Assembly (NCBI RefSeq): GCF_002865645.1
Contig: NW_020194519.1
Span: 1,113,542 to 1,177,541, forward strand
DNA length: 64,000 nucleotides
Source: Hyaloscypha bicolor E
Lineage: Eukaryota > Ascomycota > Leotiomycetes > Helotiales > Hyaloscyphaceae
Reading direction: 5' to 3'
The position numbers and the translations under genes were made by a program. This document shows, one piece after another, positions 12,102 through 23,500 of this stretch (within the stretch, counting starts at the first letter, position 1; the number at the start of each line of letters is the position of its first letter). Below the pieces are notes generated by a model. It did no database searches and was not told the DNA's origin. It saw nothing but the letters and a program-made list of their open reading frames with translations.

Positions 12102-13552
12102 CTTATTTGTAGAATTGTTGGTGGGTTTCGTGTCTGGGCTATGGGTAGGTTCAAACGTTAGTGAATGGGTGGCTGGTCATGCTAGGATTTTCATACCATC
12201 GTGTCTAGATCTAATATGGCCTCGGTTCCGCTAACTGTAAAGACTTGCGATGGAAAATTGAGGAAGAGCAATTCGAAGATGGGTTTGAACTTGAATGGTT
12301 TGGAAGTGCTGGTCGAGATTTTGGGAAGACTTAAATATCGCTGAATACTAGTTAGTTTCAAACGAAGCAACAAAGAATTTTTGCTCTCCATTTCAGCACT
12401 GGCCGGTACGTTCTTGAATCACGTTTGTAAATTTTCGGTGCGGGTGTATGCATACACAGAGTCTGCATTGGAAGTTTTGTGAAACCTGCGCTGCAAAAGT
12501 TTAACGATTTGGTGCATTTTGGCATGCCGCAATTGCCAGCTTAACTTCACCATAGAAGGCCGTTGCAGAAAGCTTACTGAAACCTTGAGTGCCGACTTGC
12601 TGGCTGGTTTGTGTCTTTCGGAAATCATTCGACAAAGCTGAAATGGCATGAGTCTGCTAGGACCCAGAGCTCCGAACTCGAAGCAGTGTGGCTCTGAGGA
12701 CTGACACGACTAGTGCGAAAAGCACCAGTGGATTTCAATCAACTTGCTTAGCTATTTGGTTAGAGTGATAGCTGCAGATGAGACTCGTAGCTTGGTTGAA
12801 CTTGTGAGGTCACATTTCTTTTCCTATCTTGGATGAGGGATTCGAAGGGAGTAAGGAAAATGCGAGTGAAATATTAGAACGATATCTTTGCCCTCAAGAT
12901 AGTCAAGAGAATCACAGACAGCGCTTCCTGCCTTTCCGTTTGATAATCTCTTTACCCCTATTCCTTGACAGTATTTACGGAGCCGCAAATCATAGCACTT
13001 CTTGAGCGAGGTTATTCTTAGCTGATGAAACGACGGGAACGGAATTTGCCCAAACCAGGACCCCGATCCCTTTCTTCCACATTCCATCCGAGGGTGAAAG
13101 GGATTGTCCGTTGCGAGTCGTTGGTAATAAGCAACGGAGGCTGATTAAAGAGCTATTTACGAACCCTTGGCTCCTGCTAGCGTGAATTGCTCTCCCACTC
13201 TCTGCCCCAATGAATTCTCATCTCGTACTCTCCCCCGGTCGGAAATTTCTAAAATTGCAAGGTTGTTCGGGATTTCCCCCTGATTCTAGGAGGCTTGCGG
13301 CACATCATCTTCGATCGGCGGCTCGCGTTTGGTAAGACGGATATACATGTCGGGTATTTGCCTATTTTCATAGATTCGGAGTGTCTACGGTAATGTATCA
13401 CGCAACCTTATTCCAAGTACCTGAATGATAGAGGGGTGGTGAAGGTAACATGCCGAGTCATTGTGTTGATATTCGTGGAAGCTCTCTGTCTCGTATCTTC
13501 GTATTCTGCACATGGTGACTCCTCGCATCTTCGCGGCGGTAAGCAGCGCACT
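12102..13552. other. Intergenic, no recognised gene
   Basis: AT/GC composition like the other intergenic regions; short open frames on both strands without family features. No tRNA found by eye. Confidence 0.5.
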
Positions 13553-13570
13553 GGGTTAACCTGTCTACCT

Positions 13571-14011
13571 GTGTGCTCCACGGGTGAGTTACAAGGGTGC
13601 GAATGAGGACCACCGGGTTATTTCTGCCTGATTTTTGACTTGAAGAAAATCGACTTTTCAACCTCAAGATAGAACCAGTTCTATAACGCTTTTATAACAG
13701 TTCATATACAGTTTAGAAACGCTTAAGTTAGGGGGTTAGGGTACGGGTTAGTTACGGTTTGTCGGGGGTCCGGAGGGCGGTGGGAGCCCCGCTTGGGAAC
13801 ACTTCAGAAATGGTTTGCATACAGTTAGAAAATAGTTAAAAAACAGGATTTGGGTTACTTACTATAAAGATACAATTAATGTACAGCAAACAGGATACAG
13901 TAAAGCTATATCCTGTTCGCTGTGCTACAGTATATAGACGGGAATTTGATACCTGACGAAAATCTCATCTGGTTACTTTGAATCCCTGTAATCTCACCCG
14001 GTGGAGCACAC
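13571..14011. mobile_element. MITE-like element with imperfect terminal inverted repeats
   Basis: The two ends are imperfect inverted repeats of about 43-47 bases: the left begins gtgtgctccacgggtgag (13571) and the right ends ctcacccggtggagcacac (14011). Both are flanked on the outside by gggttaacc (13553-13561 and 14012-14020) followed by a similar t-c-t-a-c string, which could be a target duplication or, as GGTTAACC is itself palindromic, part of the repeat. The interior has no open frame and carries an internal hairpin (13884-13897 against about 13908-13922, arms agcaaacaggata / tatcctgttcgct). Length of 441 bases, terminal repeats and lack of coding fit a non-autonomous DNA transposon; the superfamily is not determined. 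Confidence 0.55.
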
Positions 14012-14171
14012 GGGTTAACCATCTACGCTGTAGACTCTCTTCGCGGCTGCTTTAGTCATCGACCAAAGCATAATTTTGCAGTCAAAGGTGACCGCTAGGA
14101 GGCCCGAGCGCTTTAGCTCTAAGGGGTCCGTGTGAAATGCTTTGCCATGTTCTCTTGCCGATGCTACAGTC

Positions 14172-14263
14172 TCTCCCCTAAATAAAACGTAGCGCGGCCA
14201 GGGTACGGTATACGTCAGAACGGCCATGCCAGCCTTGTCACGCTACGCTTTATTTAGGGGAGA
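14172..14263. repeat. Long palindrome (inverted repeat with about 30-base arms)
   Basis: Left arm 14172-14198 begins tctcccctaaataaaacg and right arm about 14233-14263 ends ctttatttaggggaga; they pair with few mismatches around a loop of about 35 bases. It lies 160 bases from the MITE-like element above and may be a second small element or part of a larger decayed one. A further taggggaga copy occurs near 14375. Confidence 0.55.
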
Positions 14264-16511
14264 TAGTAGTTGGGTTCGATTCCCAAATAACTGCTCCTGG
14301 TGGCGATAGCACCCCTTCGACTAGTGGCCCCTAAAAAAAGGCGCTAGATACCAAAAATCAACGATAATGCAGTTTAGGGGAGAGTACGCCGCACCCCATC
14401 TTTGAAGAGTTGGGATTCCAATCCTTCGAAGAACATCCACGTGCAGATTACTACCCCACGGACACCACCATGCACAATGCTCATCCCGACCCATGAGTAA
14501 GGATTGTGGAGTGAAAGCTAATCCCAAGTGGCCGTCTTGGTGCTTCTAGTTATAGCAAGATCGATGCAACGAGGAGCCGCCACCGCCGGGCAAACATGGA
14601 TTACATCGAGTAAGCCACTAAAATTGATAATGCGGGGAGGTATCGGCGGTGTATCGCATGTTCTCCCATCTGCATTATTTTCAACCTCATCCAATCTTGA
14701 GGACTCATCAGCGCGGCCGATGTGTAGTGGAACATTAGACATTCTACCACACGTTACAATCCTTGCTCTTCAAAGCTATAAGATCACCAAATATTACACA
14801 GAATTCGTTTGGGAACGAAAAAAATCTCGGCATAATTTATTAATTCCCATGCTCACTTTCAGAAATAGCCCAGCGTCAAAGTTACCAACGAGAAGTTTTT
14901 CGGTCCAATACACCCGAGCCCCGAGGCGGAGGCGTAGCAATCCATCGTTTATTGGAGCTCAACCTTATCTGGACAGAAACTAGCGCTTGCTTTAAAGTTT
15001 CGTAGACGCAGAAACTGGAATTCATGCATGCTTCATTGTGCAATCAATATGACCAGACTAAGGGGGCCGTGAGCGAAGCAGCCCCAGTAAATTCCAAGCG
15101 AGAAACACAATTAAGAGGTCCGGGCGAAACAAGACTAACGCTCACATATCTCATAACAAGTGTGAGAACAAACTTGGATGTAAAGGTGATGTCGTAGATG
15201 CTGTGGAAGGATTCAAAGGCGAAAAAGGGAATGGACGAGGTCTTTTCGAACCAATTCGGCTTAGCGCACGATACACGTGACTCACCATTTTATTTTACCC
15301 AATTTCCAGCCGCCAGTCTTCTTGAACGACACATCGTCCAACTCCACCATTGATTTTCCATCACCGCGTCTGTATAGACGAGGAGCTACGCCGCAACAGG
15401 GCCAAGAGCAAGTGTCCAGAGCTAACGCGCTGGGTTCCCAAGGAGGAGTTCAGTCGCTCACGCGAAGATCCAAACGCCACCAGCTACGGCGTCTATTTCC
15501 ATTACCCTGAATCCTGCGAACTGGTACCAATTGGGGCCTCTGGGCCAGAGCCGCTAGTTTCCCAATATGCTGTCTGCCATCTAAACTTCTTGGCTTGGGG
15601 TCCGTTGCTCCCCGGATCGCTCCAATGGCGGGGCAAGCTTCACACATTATTTGACAGGACGGACTATTGCCAACAGCCAACAGCCAACTCTTCAACGGCG
15701 GGTTGTTGGCGCCACGTAGTCGTGGCACACACTGATATCCGTTTATTAATCTGATCGCTACGGCAGGGTGCGGCTTCAAATACCCAAGTTGCCAAACCGT
15801 CAGAATGGCGTCAACGGCCAGGATAAAGAAATCGCTGGTGCATTTGCGGGATCGGACAAGCGGGCAAGAGCCGCTCCCGCCGCAGTCTTAGTGAGCTATC
15901 AATATCCTAAATAGGCATTGAGGAGGTTGGGGTGGGGTTTATGTTCCATTCTTCCTTAGCATCTGAGCTAAACTCTTAATGCTGACTGGCTCGGGGATAC
16001 GAGCCACGACCGAGGCATGCGGTGGTCGTAAGCACGGAGATCTCTCGCACATGACCTTGGAAAACCGGCGGGGCGCTCTGAAGTACAGTGACTTTCAGTC
16101 GTCATGTCTCATTCTCATCACCGCTCTTCGTCGGGTTCTCGGCGCTTTATACAATTGTTTCCCGCTCGGGTTCGGCTCGTGCCTCAAAGCCTTTAGTCGG
16201 CCGCGAAAATCTCACATCTGCTGGGTCATGCATTCATTGGCTGCATTTGCGATCTCTCAGCTTTGATTGGCTATTGCCAGGATTCCCCTGTAGTCTGCCC
16301 GCAATCGCCGCCGTAAACTAACATAAGGACTAGGGGATAATTCTTTATTATCAAGGATGCAATATGGAAGGGGCAGGTATCCGCGCTGATGGATCAAGCA
16401 AGTGTTCAGAAACATGCACATCGATGGAATCAACAAAATAATGCCTGAATTCGCTTCTTGTATATTTGCGTCGCAGTTGTCTTTGCAAAATTCACTACGA
16501 GCGATATAATA
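14264..16511. other. Intergenic, no recognised gene
   Basis: Open frames up to 151 codons occur (for example + strand 14528-14983 and 15350-15754) but have no recognisable domain, no convincing start context and no codon pattern like the neighbours. A T-arm-like string (gggttcgattccc near 14273) has no partner acceptor stem, so no tRNA is called. The last 150 bases should hold the promoter of the hydrolase gene. Confidence 0.45.
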
Positions 16512-17666
16512 ATGTCTAGGCCGGTTTTTGTTTGTGTTCCGGGAGCCTCACATTCACATCTTATCTATGAGCCGCTGAGGGCGGCTCTGGCGTCCCACGG
16601 CTACGCTGCTTATCCTCTTTCTCTTCCATCAGTAGGAGGAAATCCTCCAACATACGACTTTACCGAAGATGTCCGCGCAATAAGGGATCTGTGTGCTGAA
16701 CTTGTGGACTCAGGGCAAGACGTTATCTTGGTCATGCATGCTTACGGAGGACTGCCTGGTGGAGAAGCACTTTGGGGACTTGGAAGAGGCGAGAGAACGC
16801 AAAGGGGGTTAAGAGGCGGAGTTATTCGACTTGTCTTCATCATGTCTTGTAAGTTTGGAAGGATTGTGTTTTCTTTACCCTGTTCAGATTTTTGAGGGCC
16901 ATCAAATCGGTGGCTTAGAAAATAACGCAAGCATAGGAGTTGCTTAACAACTTCGAGTTTCTCTTGGTATTGACTTTGCTGACTTCCAACTTTCAGGGCT
17001 GGCAGTGGAGGGATTCCAAGGGAGTCCAAGAGGGGATGTTACTGGAATGTTCCCCTACATGCGTTGTGATTTACGGGTCAGTTGCTTCAAATTCAGGTTT
17101 CAATTCCTTCAACCAAAAGTGAAATTTGAGAAAGCTTCACGTGGGAATTTTGTATCACTATTTCTTCGTTCAAGAGTGAACGTCGAAGAAGTTTCACCTG
17201 GGAACTTTGTGGCAGTAAGGAAAGATTTGACACTGGAGAATATTCTCTCTTCTCTATTTTGGACCATTTTGCTATGTATCAAGGCAGTCAATTGTTCCTA
17301 ACGATGTTCTAGGCTGGTATTACAACAATTGATCCTCGGCAAGCTCGAAATGTCTTCTATAACGATATGCCCAGAGCTGAGGCGGAATACTGGACTTCAC
17401 AGCTACTTCCTCAAAGCATCGGCGTCTTCTGGAGCCAGACTACGTACGCATCATGGCGCTATATCCCTACCACTTACGTTCTATGCGGCCAGGACAATTG
17501 CGTGACGTTACCCTACGCCGAGATGATGCTGCAAACAGCATCAGAGTCACGGCCAAACATGATCGACGTGGTTGAGAGGTGCGAGGATGGAGGCCACAGT
17601 ATTATGCTGAGTAGAGTGGAATGGACGACGAACATGTTACGAAGAGCCGCTGGAGAGAGAGTATGA
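16512..17666 (+). CDS. Alpha/beta-hydrolase fold protein with Ser-to-Ala at the nucleophile position
   Basis: Member of the fungal AB-hydrolase-1 group resembling plant methyl-esterase/salicylate-esterase-like proteins. Exons 16512-16848, 16997-17076 and 17313-17666 (256 aa). The start MSRPVFVCVPGASHSH gives the first strand and oxyanion loop. The nucleophile elbow, normally H-S-Y-G-G in this family, reads VMHAYGGLPGGEA, with Ala at residue 77 (codon GCT). The acid (GQDNCV) and the histidine (EDGGHSIML) are still present. The splices give IMSWLAVEGFQGSP and CDLRAGITTIDPRQ. The family region FYNDMPRAEAEYWTSQLLPQS matches well. Introns of 148 and 236 bases are long for this window; the second contains an internal imperfect duplication. 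It may be a non-catalytic protein; the cognate ligand is unknown. Confidence 0.8.
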
Positions 17667-18387
17667 TTACTGACTACAATGAGTACAGTACATGAGGTAC
17701 CCCTAGCAAATTGTACATTCGAAGAAGCATTTTGGATCTCGCTAGACAGCCGAAGTTTGGGCTATTTCCGTCCGTAGAAAGAGATGGACAATATTTTGGC
17801 CAAATCAAGTCAGCGCCTGGGCACGCCGTCATTTAGTCTTACGAGGCTCTGGATTCTCCGGAAGGTCGGGAACCCCACAGCAAAGTTCTACCTTCGATTG
17901 TATTCTTCCAAAACCTTCTTTCGCATCGCATCGGGAAACGTCAATACTCTGCGCACGTTTGCAATCGGCACGTGAAGAATGGCCGGTCAGGGTTTCGGGT
18001 TTGCGAGAGCGAGGCTGACTGCGGTGATTGGACATTCTCGAAGCGAAACAAAGGGTCAAACATGACGCCGTTGACAGATCTCGGGCCTCCCACTCTTGCA
18101 CGGACATGGCAAGACTATGCTATATCCCATCTCGAGCTCAAGCATAGGGTTTCTCAACAACACAGACTGCTCCGATGCGAAGATGGCTATGAATTTGCAG
18201 ACATTCTTGTGGGACCAGTGTTCGAGTATACGAGAAGGGAGAGATCAGTTGAGGATAAAAAGGATGGAAAGTCCAAAAGTATTTCATATCCATCATCAAT
18301 CATCAACTCTCTTCTCTCTTCTTTGCTCAATACTCTAAAGTCCTTTAATTTTTCATTGTCCGGTACAACACCCACCACATAATCAAA
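17667..18387. other. Intergenic region
   Basis: No gene supported. A frame at 17972-18382 is open on the + strand but ends at the next gene's leader and lacks domain features. The CT-rich stretch before 18388 is a typical fungal leader. Confidence 0.5.
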
Positions 18388-19086
18388 ATGCCTGTCACAG
18401 AACGTCTCATTCTCCCAGTCCAGAGCGGAGCAGACTGGAAAGAGCCTCTCAAGTTCCTCCTCCAGACCCTCAAGAAGCAAGAAGGCAACATCCGCACAAG
18501 ATGGGGTCCCCACAGCGAGAACGTTGACAACCTCGAGCTCCTGATCGGTGAGTTCATCTCCCCCTTACCACTAAATTCTTCAGGTCTCTGACAAAACACT
18601 AGGCTGGGAATCCGAGGCTGCGCAACAAACTTTCCAGAACTCATCAGACTTTGGCACCGTCATGTCACAGCTCAAGCCCATCCTCCGCGAGGAGCCCACC
18701 GTCTACTTCGTGCAATTCGTACCCTATGCACCCAAGGAAGTCATCGGTCCGCCTCCCTTGTTCCTCCCCCCTTTTTCATGCCCCCTATTAACCAGTTGTG
18801 CACAGATGCCTCCATCGTGCAGGTGATCACCGTCCCTGCCTCCCAAGAAAGCGCCATCAAATCCACGATTGAATCTTACAAGTCCGTGTCCGGCTGCACC
18901 GGCGCCTCATCCGGCCTCTCCCTCGCAGAAGTTAAGGGCAAAGGAGCCAAGGTCTGCGTTGCAGTTGTCGGCTGGGAGTCTCTCGAGCACAGCCAAACCA
19001 ACGCCACGAAGGTGGACGTAGGAAGCGACGTCGAGGTCCACCACGTCAACTTCCGCTACCCCGTCAAGGGCTTCCGCGGTCTGTAG
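18388..19086 (+). CDS. Small ABM-like dimeric alpha/beta-barrel protein
   Basis: Exons 18388-18547, 18603-18746 and 18806-19086 (194 aa). Two similar halves, each starting with a strand and a helix (MPVTERLILPVQSGADWKEP... and ASIVQVITVPASQESAIKST...) and each ending in a GWES string (GWESEAAQQTF and GWESLEHSQ). This duplicated pattern fits the antibiotic-biosynthesis-monooxygenase-like (ABM) dimeric barrel fold, common in small fungal proteins of unknown substrate. No signal peptide or membrane helix. The second intron uses a poor donor (gtccgc) with a good acceptor (tgtgcacag); the frame of both halves supports it. Enzymatic role cannot be read from the sequence. Confidence 0.75.
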
Positions 19087-20556
19087 ATCTTCGGCCTTAT
19101 CTCTTCATGCCGTTCGGTTTGGCCGAGCATAGGGGAGCCGGCAGGCAAGGGGTGATACACAGGGGGGGAAACAAGGAGTGGTCACTGGTTGGCCAAAACA
19201 AACATGCATATATATATAGAATGGAAAAAGGTTACCTTGCAGCACAACAAACCGGTAGAGATGAATGGTTCAGTCAAGTCGGTCATTTCCATCCATAACA
19301 AATATCAAGCCCCTATTATAACAAAACCCGCGTCTCCCATATTTGGAACTGAACTACAGGTCGGACAGCTGGTCGTTTCTCCGAAATAGCCCTCCCAATC
19401 ACGGGAATCCCATCGTATGCTCACGACTAATCGCACAGAGCCGCGAAGGAGTGTAGATACGACACACCCAATCACCTCACAGTCTTCCCCACAATCCCAA
19501 TTAGCTGTCACCCGTCCATCCTGGCTTGCCTGGTACGCCTCACACAAGTGACAAAGATACTCCGAACAGGAAACATTGATTATCCCGACTCCGTTCTCGC
19601 AGCCATGCACCCGCCTGCACCTCCGCACCTTACAAACCCTCCCCTCTCACGGACCCCCTCGCTTGGAGCCGAAAGCCCCACGTCCTACCTCGTTCTCCAC
19701 GCTCCTCAACTGGCCCAAGTACCAATACAACTTCCCAGTTTATGCATCTCACACTGCTTCCTTCATCATCACCACCACCCATTCCCTCCCCCACTTCACC
19801 CCCTCTCTCCCTCTCCCTCTCCCCCCTCCCCAAAAAGCTAATAATAAGCCCCGCCTCCAACTTTGACAACACATCCTACATACACACTTAATTAGTATCG
19901 CATGATATTGCACCATCACCGAGTAGCGCAGACTGTACCACAGTCATGCATTGACCGCTTACGGGCCTTGCTCACACTCGGCCGCCTCGCTCTTCCAAAA
20001 AGGCAGCAAATTGACCCCGATACGGACAACATTCTTGTATCGGGGTGGGTAAGAGAAAGACGGGAGGGATGGCTGGGAGCATCTCCACAACAAGTTTGAA
20101 CGCGAACCAAGGACATATTTGCAGCCATGCTAATGGAGCGGCGGCTACCGGCTTTTCCGGACAGCAAAAAGACCCGATACGGATAACAGTATCAAATCCG
20201 CTAACCAATTAGGGATGTGAAGGCTGGTGGTCATTGGATATAAAGTCCGACGGACAGAAAGCAACGGACGACTAGATTGAAGAGCGCGGCGCATAGAAAG
20301 GCAGTAAATTTGGAAATGAGCTGGAAATTTCCCGGTAAAAGTCGGGTTCAAGTCCAAAAGAGACGGATTGCGAGATGGAGGTCATTGGCAAAGAACCCAA
20401 GTAAGGAGAGTCTTTCAATCTACCGTTCTGCGTACCGCAGCGATACCCAGGAATACGAGAAAAAAGCGAACCTATTTTAACATTTTAACAAGGGGATTAC
20501 CGACTATCTATGTTACCTATCCTATTTCTCTAGTTATTCGTCCGTCCGTCGTCCAT
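19087..20556. other. Convergent intergenic region
   Basis: Lies between the 3' ends of the ABM-like gene (+) and the ABC transporter (-). Holds CT-rich low-complexity DNA near 19730-19840 and a short ta repeat near 19209. No gene or RNA found. Confidence 0.5.
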
Positions 20557-23500
20557 TCATTCAACATCTACCAACCTCCCGGCATCCCAAGCCTTCTTCG
20601 CCGTCTTCTGCAGCGCCTCCATATCTCCGCTCATCTCACACATTCCCCTGAAGATAGCCTCCTTACCCTCTTTCTCCAATAGCTCGTGCGGGTGTCCGTA
20701 CTCCACCACGCTGCCTTTGTCTAGCACCAGCACCTTGTCGTAGTCGACGATGGTCTGGAGCCTGTGCGCGATGGTGATGATGGTGCTCTTGAGCTCGCGG
20801 ATCGTCTCTTGGATCTTGGAGTCTGTGTTGTAGTCGATAGATGCCGTGGCCTCGTCCATCATCAACACTTTCGGATTCTTGAGCATGGCTCGCGCGAGAC
20901 ATAGGAGTTGGCGCTGGCCTTGTGAGAGGTTGTTGCCCGACTCCGTGACCGGGGAGGAGAGGTTGAGGAATACATTTTTGTTAGGTATGGGTGAGGATGT
21001 CCCAGTAGGACTGTGGAGAGTCCCATTGACTTGAACGCCCGGTGTTGCGGGCCGGGAAGCTGTCAATGGAGTCGATGGATTGGTGATCGAAGTCGGCGCT
21101 CCGATCAATTGAACTCTTCGTAATGCAGTGAAGATGTCTTCATCTGTGAAGAGACTGAACGGGTCGAGATTGCTCCGGATCGTACCAGTGAATAACGTCG
21201 GATCTTGCGGCACGATCGTAATTGACTCTCTGAGGTCTTGAAGACCAATGAGACCGATGTCAACATCATCGATCAGGATCTTTCCTTCTTCCGCCTCCAG
21301 GCCCCGGAACAGCGCTAGAGCTAAAGAACTCTTTCCTGCACCTGTTCGGCCGACAATCCCCACTTTCTCCAGAGGCTTGATTTTGAAGCTGACATTTCTA
21401 AGCACCGGCTCCAAATCCGGTCTGTACCTCGTTGTATAGTTAATAAATTGAACTGAACCCTGACTCGGCCAGTTGGCGGCCGGTCGGGCTTTCTCAATAA
21501 CCGGCTCGGCTTCTTGCTCGACATCAAGGTACTCCTTGATACGCTCCACCGAGTTCATGTTCTGCTCATTCATCGCGTATAACCGGACGAGCCAGAGAAC
21601 GTTCTCAGTAAAACTGATTGCATAACTCAATGACAAACCAGCAGAGCCGGCATCGATCGTTCCAATACTGAAAACGACGAAAGCTCCAGCAAAGAAAGCA
21701 ACGAGATCACCAATAACATCGATTCTGAAGGCTAGCCAACGGTTAGTAGCCCATAGGAAGATGAATGGCCGGCTATGGGTGTTGATTCGCATCATGTTGT
21801 CGCGGATGAATCGTCTTTCGTCTCCATAAGCACGAATTGTTGTGATTCCAGAGAGCGTTTCCCCGAATTGCTGGAACAAAGGACTTCTCTGCACCGACTC
21901 GATTCTCTTCAGATCTCTCGAGGACCGCAGGTAGAACTTCCCAACGAAGAAATACATCGCGCCAATGAAGACACCAGCGATTAGGAAGCCAGGCGTAATG
22001 GCCGAGATCAGGGCGACCGTCACAACAATTGCCAAAGCACAAGACATAACTCCAATGGCAATTGGAGCCACTTCTTGATCCACGGCTTCTAAGTCCTTGC
22101 TGAAGCGGTTCATGAGTTGGCCTAGGGGTGTGACATCGAAGAACTTGAACTTCGCACGCGTGACCGAGTGCATCAAACGCTGATGTATTTTCCAGCTAGC
22201 TGTCAGGGAACCAAAGAACAGCCAGAAGTCCCTGAATAGCGCAACAAGCATACAAGCAATGCCAATGAGGGCATAGACTGCAAGATAGTATGAGACATCT
22301 ACGTCTGGTGCAATTTTCGCGATGAGGGATGTCTTGTTTGGGTCGAAATACGGCTGGATCTGGGAGATCCGGGAGCTTGCCACGTTGACCGTCGAGATTG
22401 TGTTGCCAATGTAGCTGTTGACAGACACGCTGTATGCCCCCATCGATTCCGTATCGTATTGGTTCGCCCATTGCCGGATCCAGACGTTGGCCGCCAGTGC
22501 TCCAATCTGTTGAACTCCAAAGACAAGGACCGCAAGCACCCAAAACCACCTGAAAGTTTGGTTAGTGCTTTATATCTACAATGAGTGAAGTGACAAAACA
22601 TACCAAGGTCCCATAGACTTCAAGTAGAGGCCGATTACAGGCCATTTGACCCCACCTTCGGCCTTGGTTTCTTCCATAGCATCCTTCTTGAGTTTGGGTT
22701 CCTTTTGTACGCTCTTGACTTTGGTGAGCTTCCCATTGCCGTTGCCATTCGCAGCGGCATCATCAACGAGAGTCTCGTTACTCTCATCGCCAACACTCGA
22801 GGGTACTCTAGATGGGATTCTCGAGATAGCTGCAGATCCTGGCCTTGATTTGTTGACATCTTCGCCAAGCTTTCCCGACGCCATAACCTCGTCAGCTGGT
22901 CCTTGAACTTCGATCTTTCCATTGTCAAGAAGGACAACATATCTCGATTGAGGCACACAAAGAGCCAAGTTGTGCGTCACCAAGAGGCAAGTTCTTCCAT
23001 GCATAAGTGGGCCACGAATGCAATTATCGAAGATCCATTTCGCGGTGTGCGAATCGACTGCGCTGAGACAGTCATCCAGAAGAACATGCTTCGAGTTCGA
23101 GTATAGTGCTCGCGCGAGAGAGATTCGTTGTTTTTGACCTCCTGACAAAGTGATACCCTTCTCTCCAACGAGAGTCTCATCGCCTGCATCTAGAATCTCG
23201 AGATCGCGCTCAAGAGCGCAAGCCACAATGACGTCCTTGTATCTTTTCTCGTCAAATGGTGCAGCAAACAAGATGTTTTCCTTGATATTCGCATTAACAA
23301 GCCAAGCTTGCTGTGCGCAGTAGGCAACACTTTCAGTAAGGCCAGTTTCTGGATCAGGCCGAACATCCTCACGGCTGCATCCACCAGGTAGGAAGACTTT
23401 TCCCTTTATCAAGGTCATTTCTCCGAGGAGGGCCATCAAAAGAGAGGTCTTGCCAGATCCAGTTGGGCCAGCAATGATGTTTAGCTTGCCGATCTCAAAT

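Noticed and set aside
14260..14300. tRNA candidate around gggttcgattccc
   Set aside because: The T-arm-like string has no matching acceptor, D-arm or anticodon arm at the right distance on either strand.
15277..15754. Overlapping + strand frames in the gene-poor region
   Set aside because: Hydrophilic composition but no recognisable motif, and two frames compete for the same DNA.
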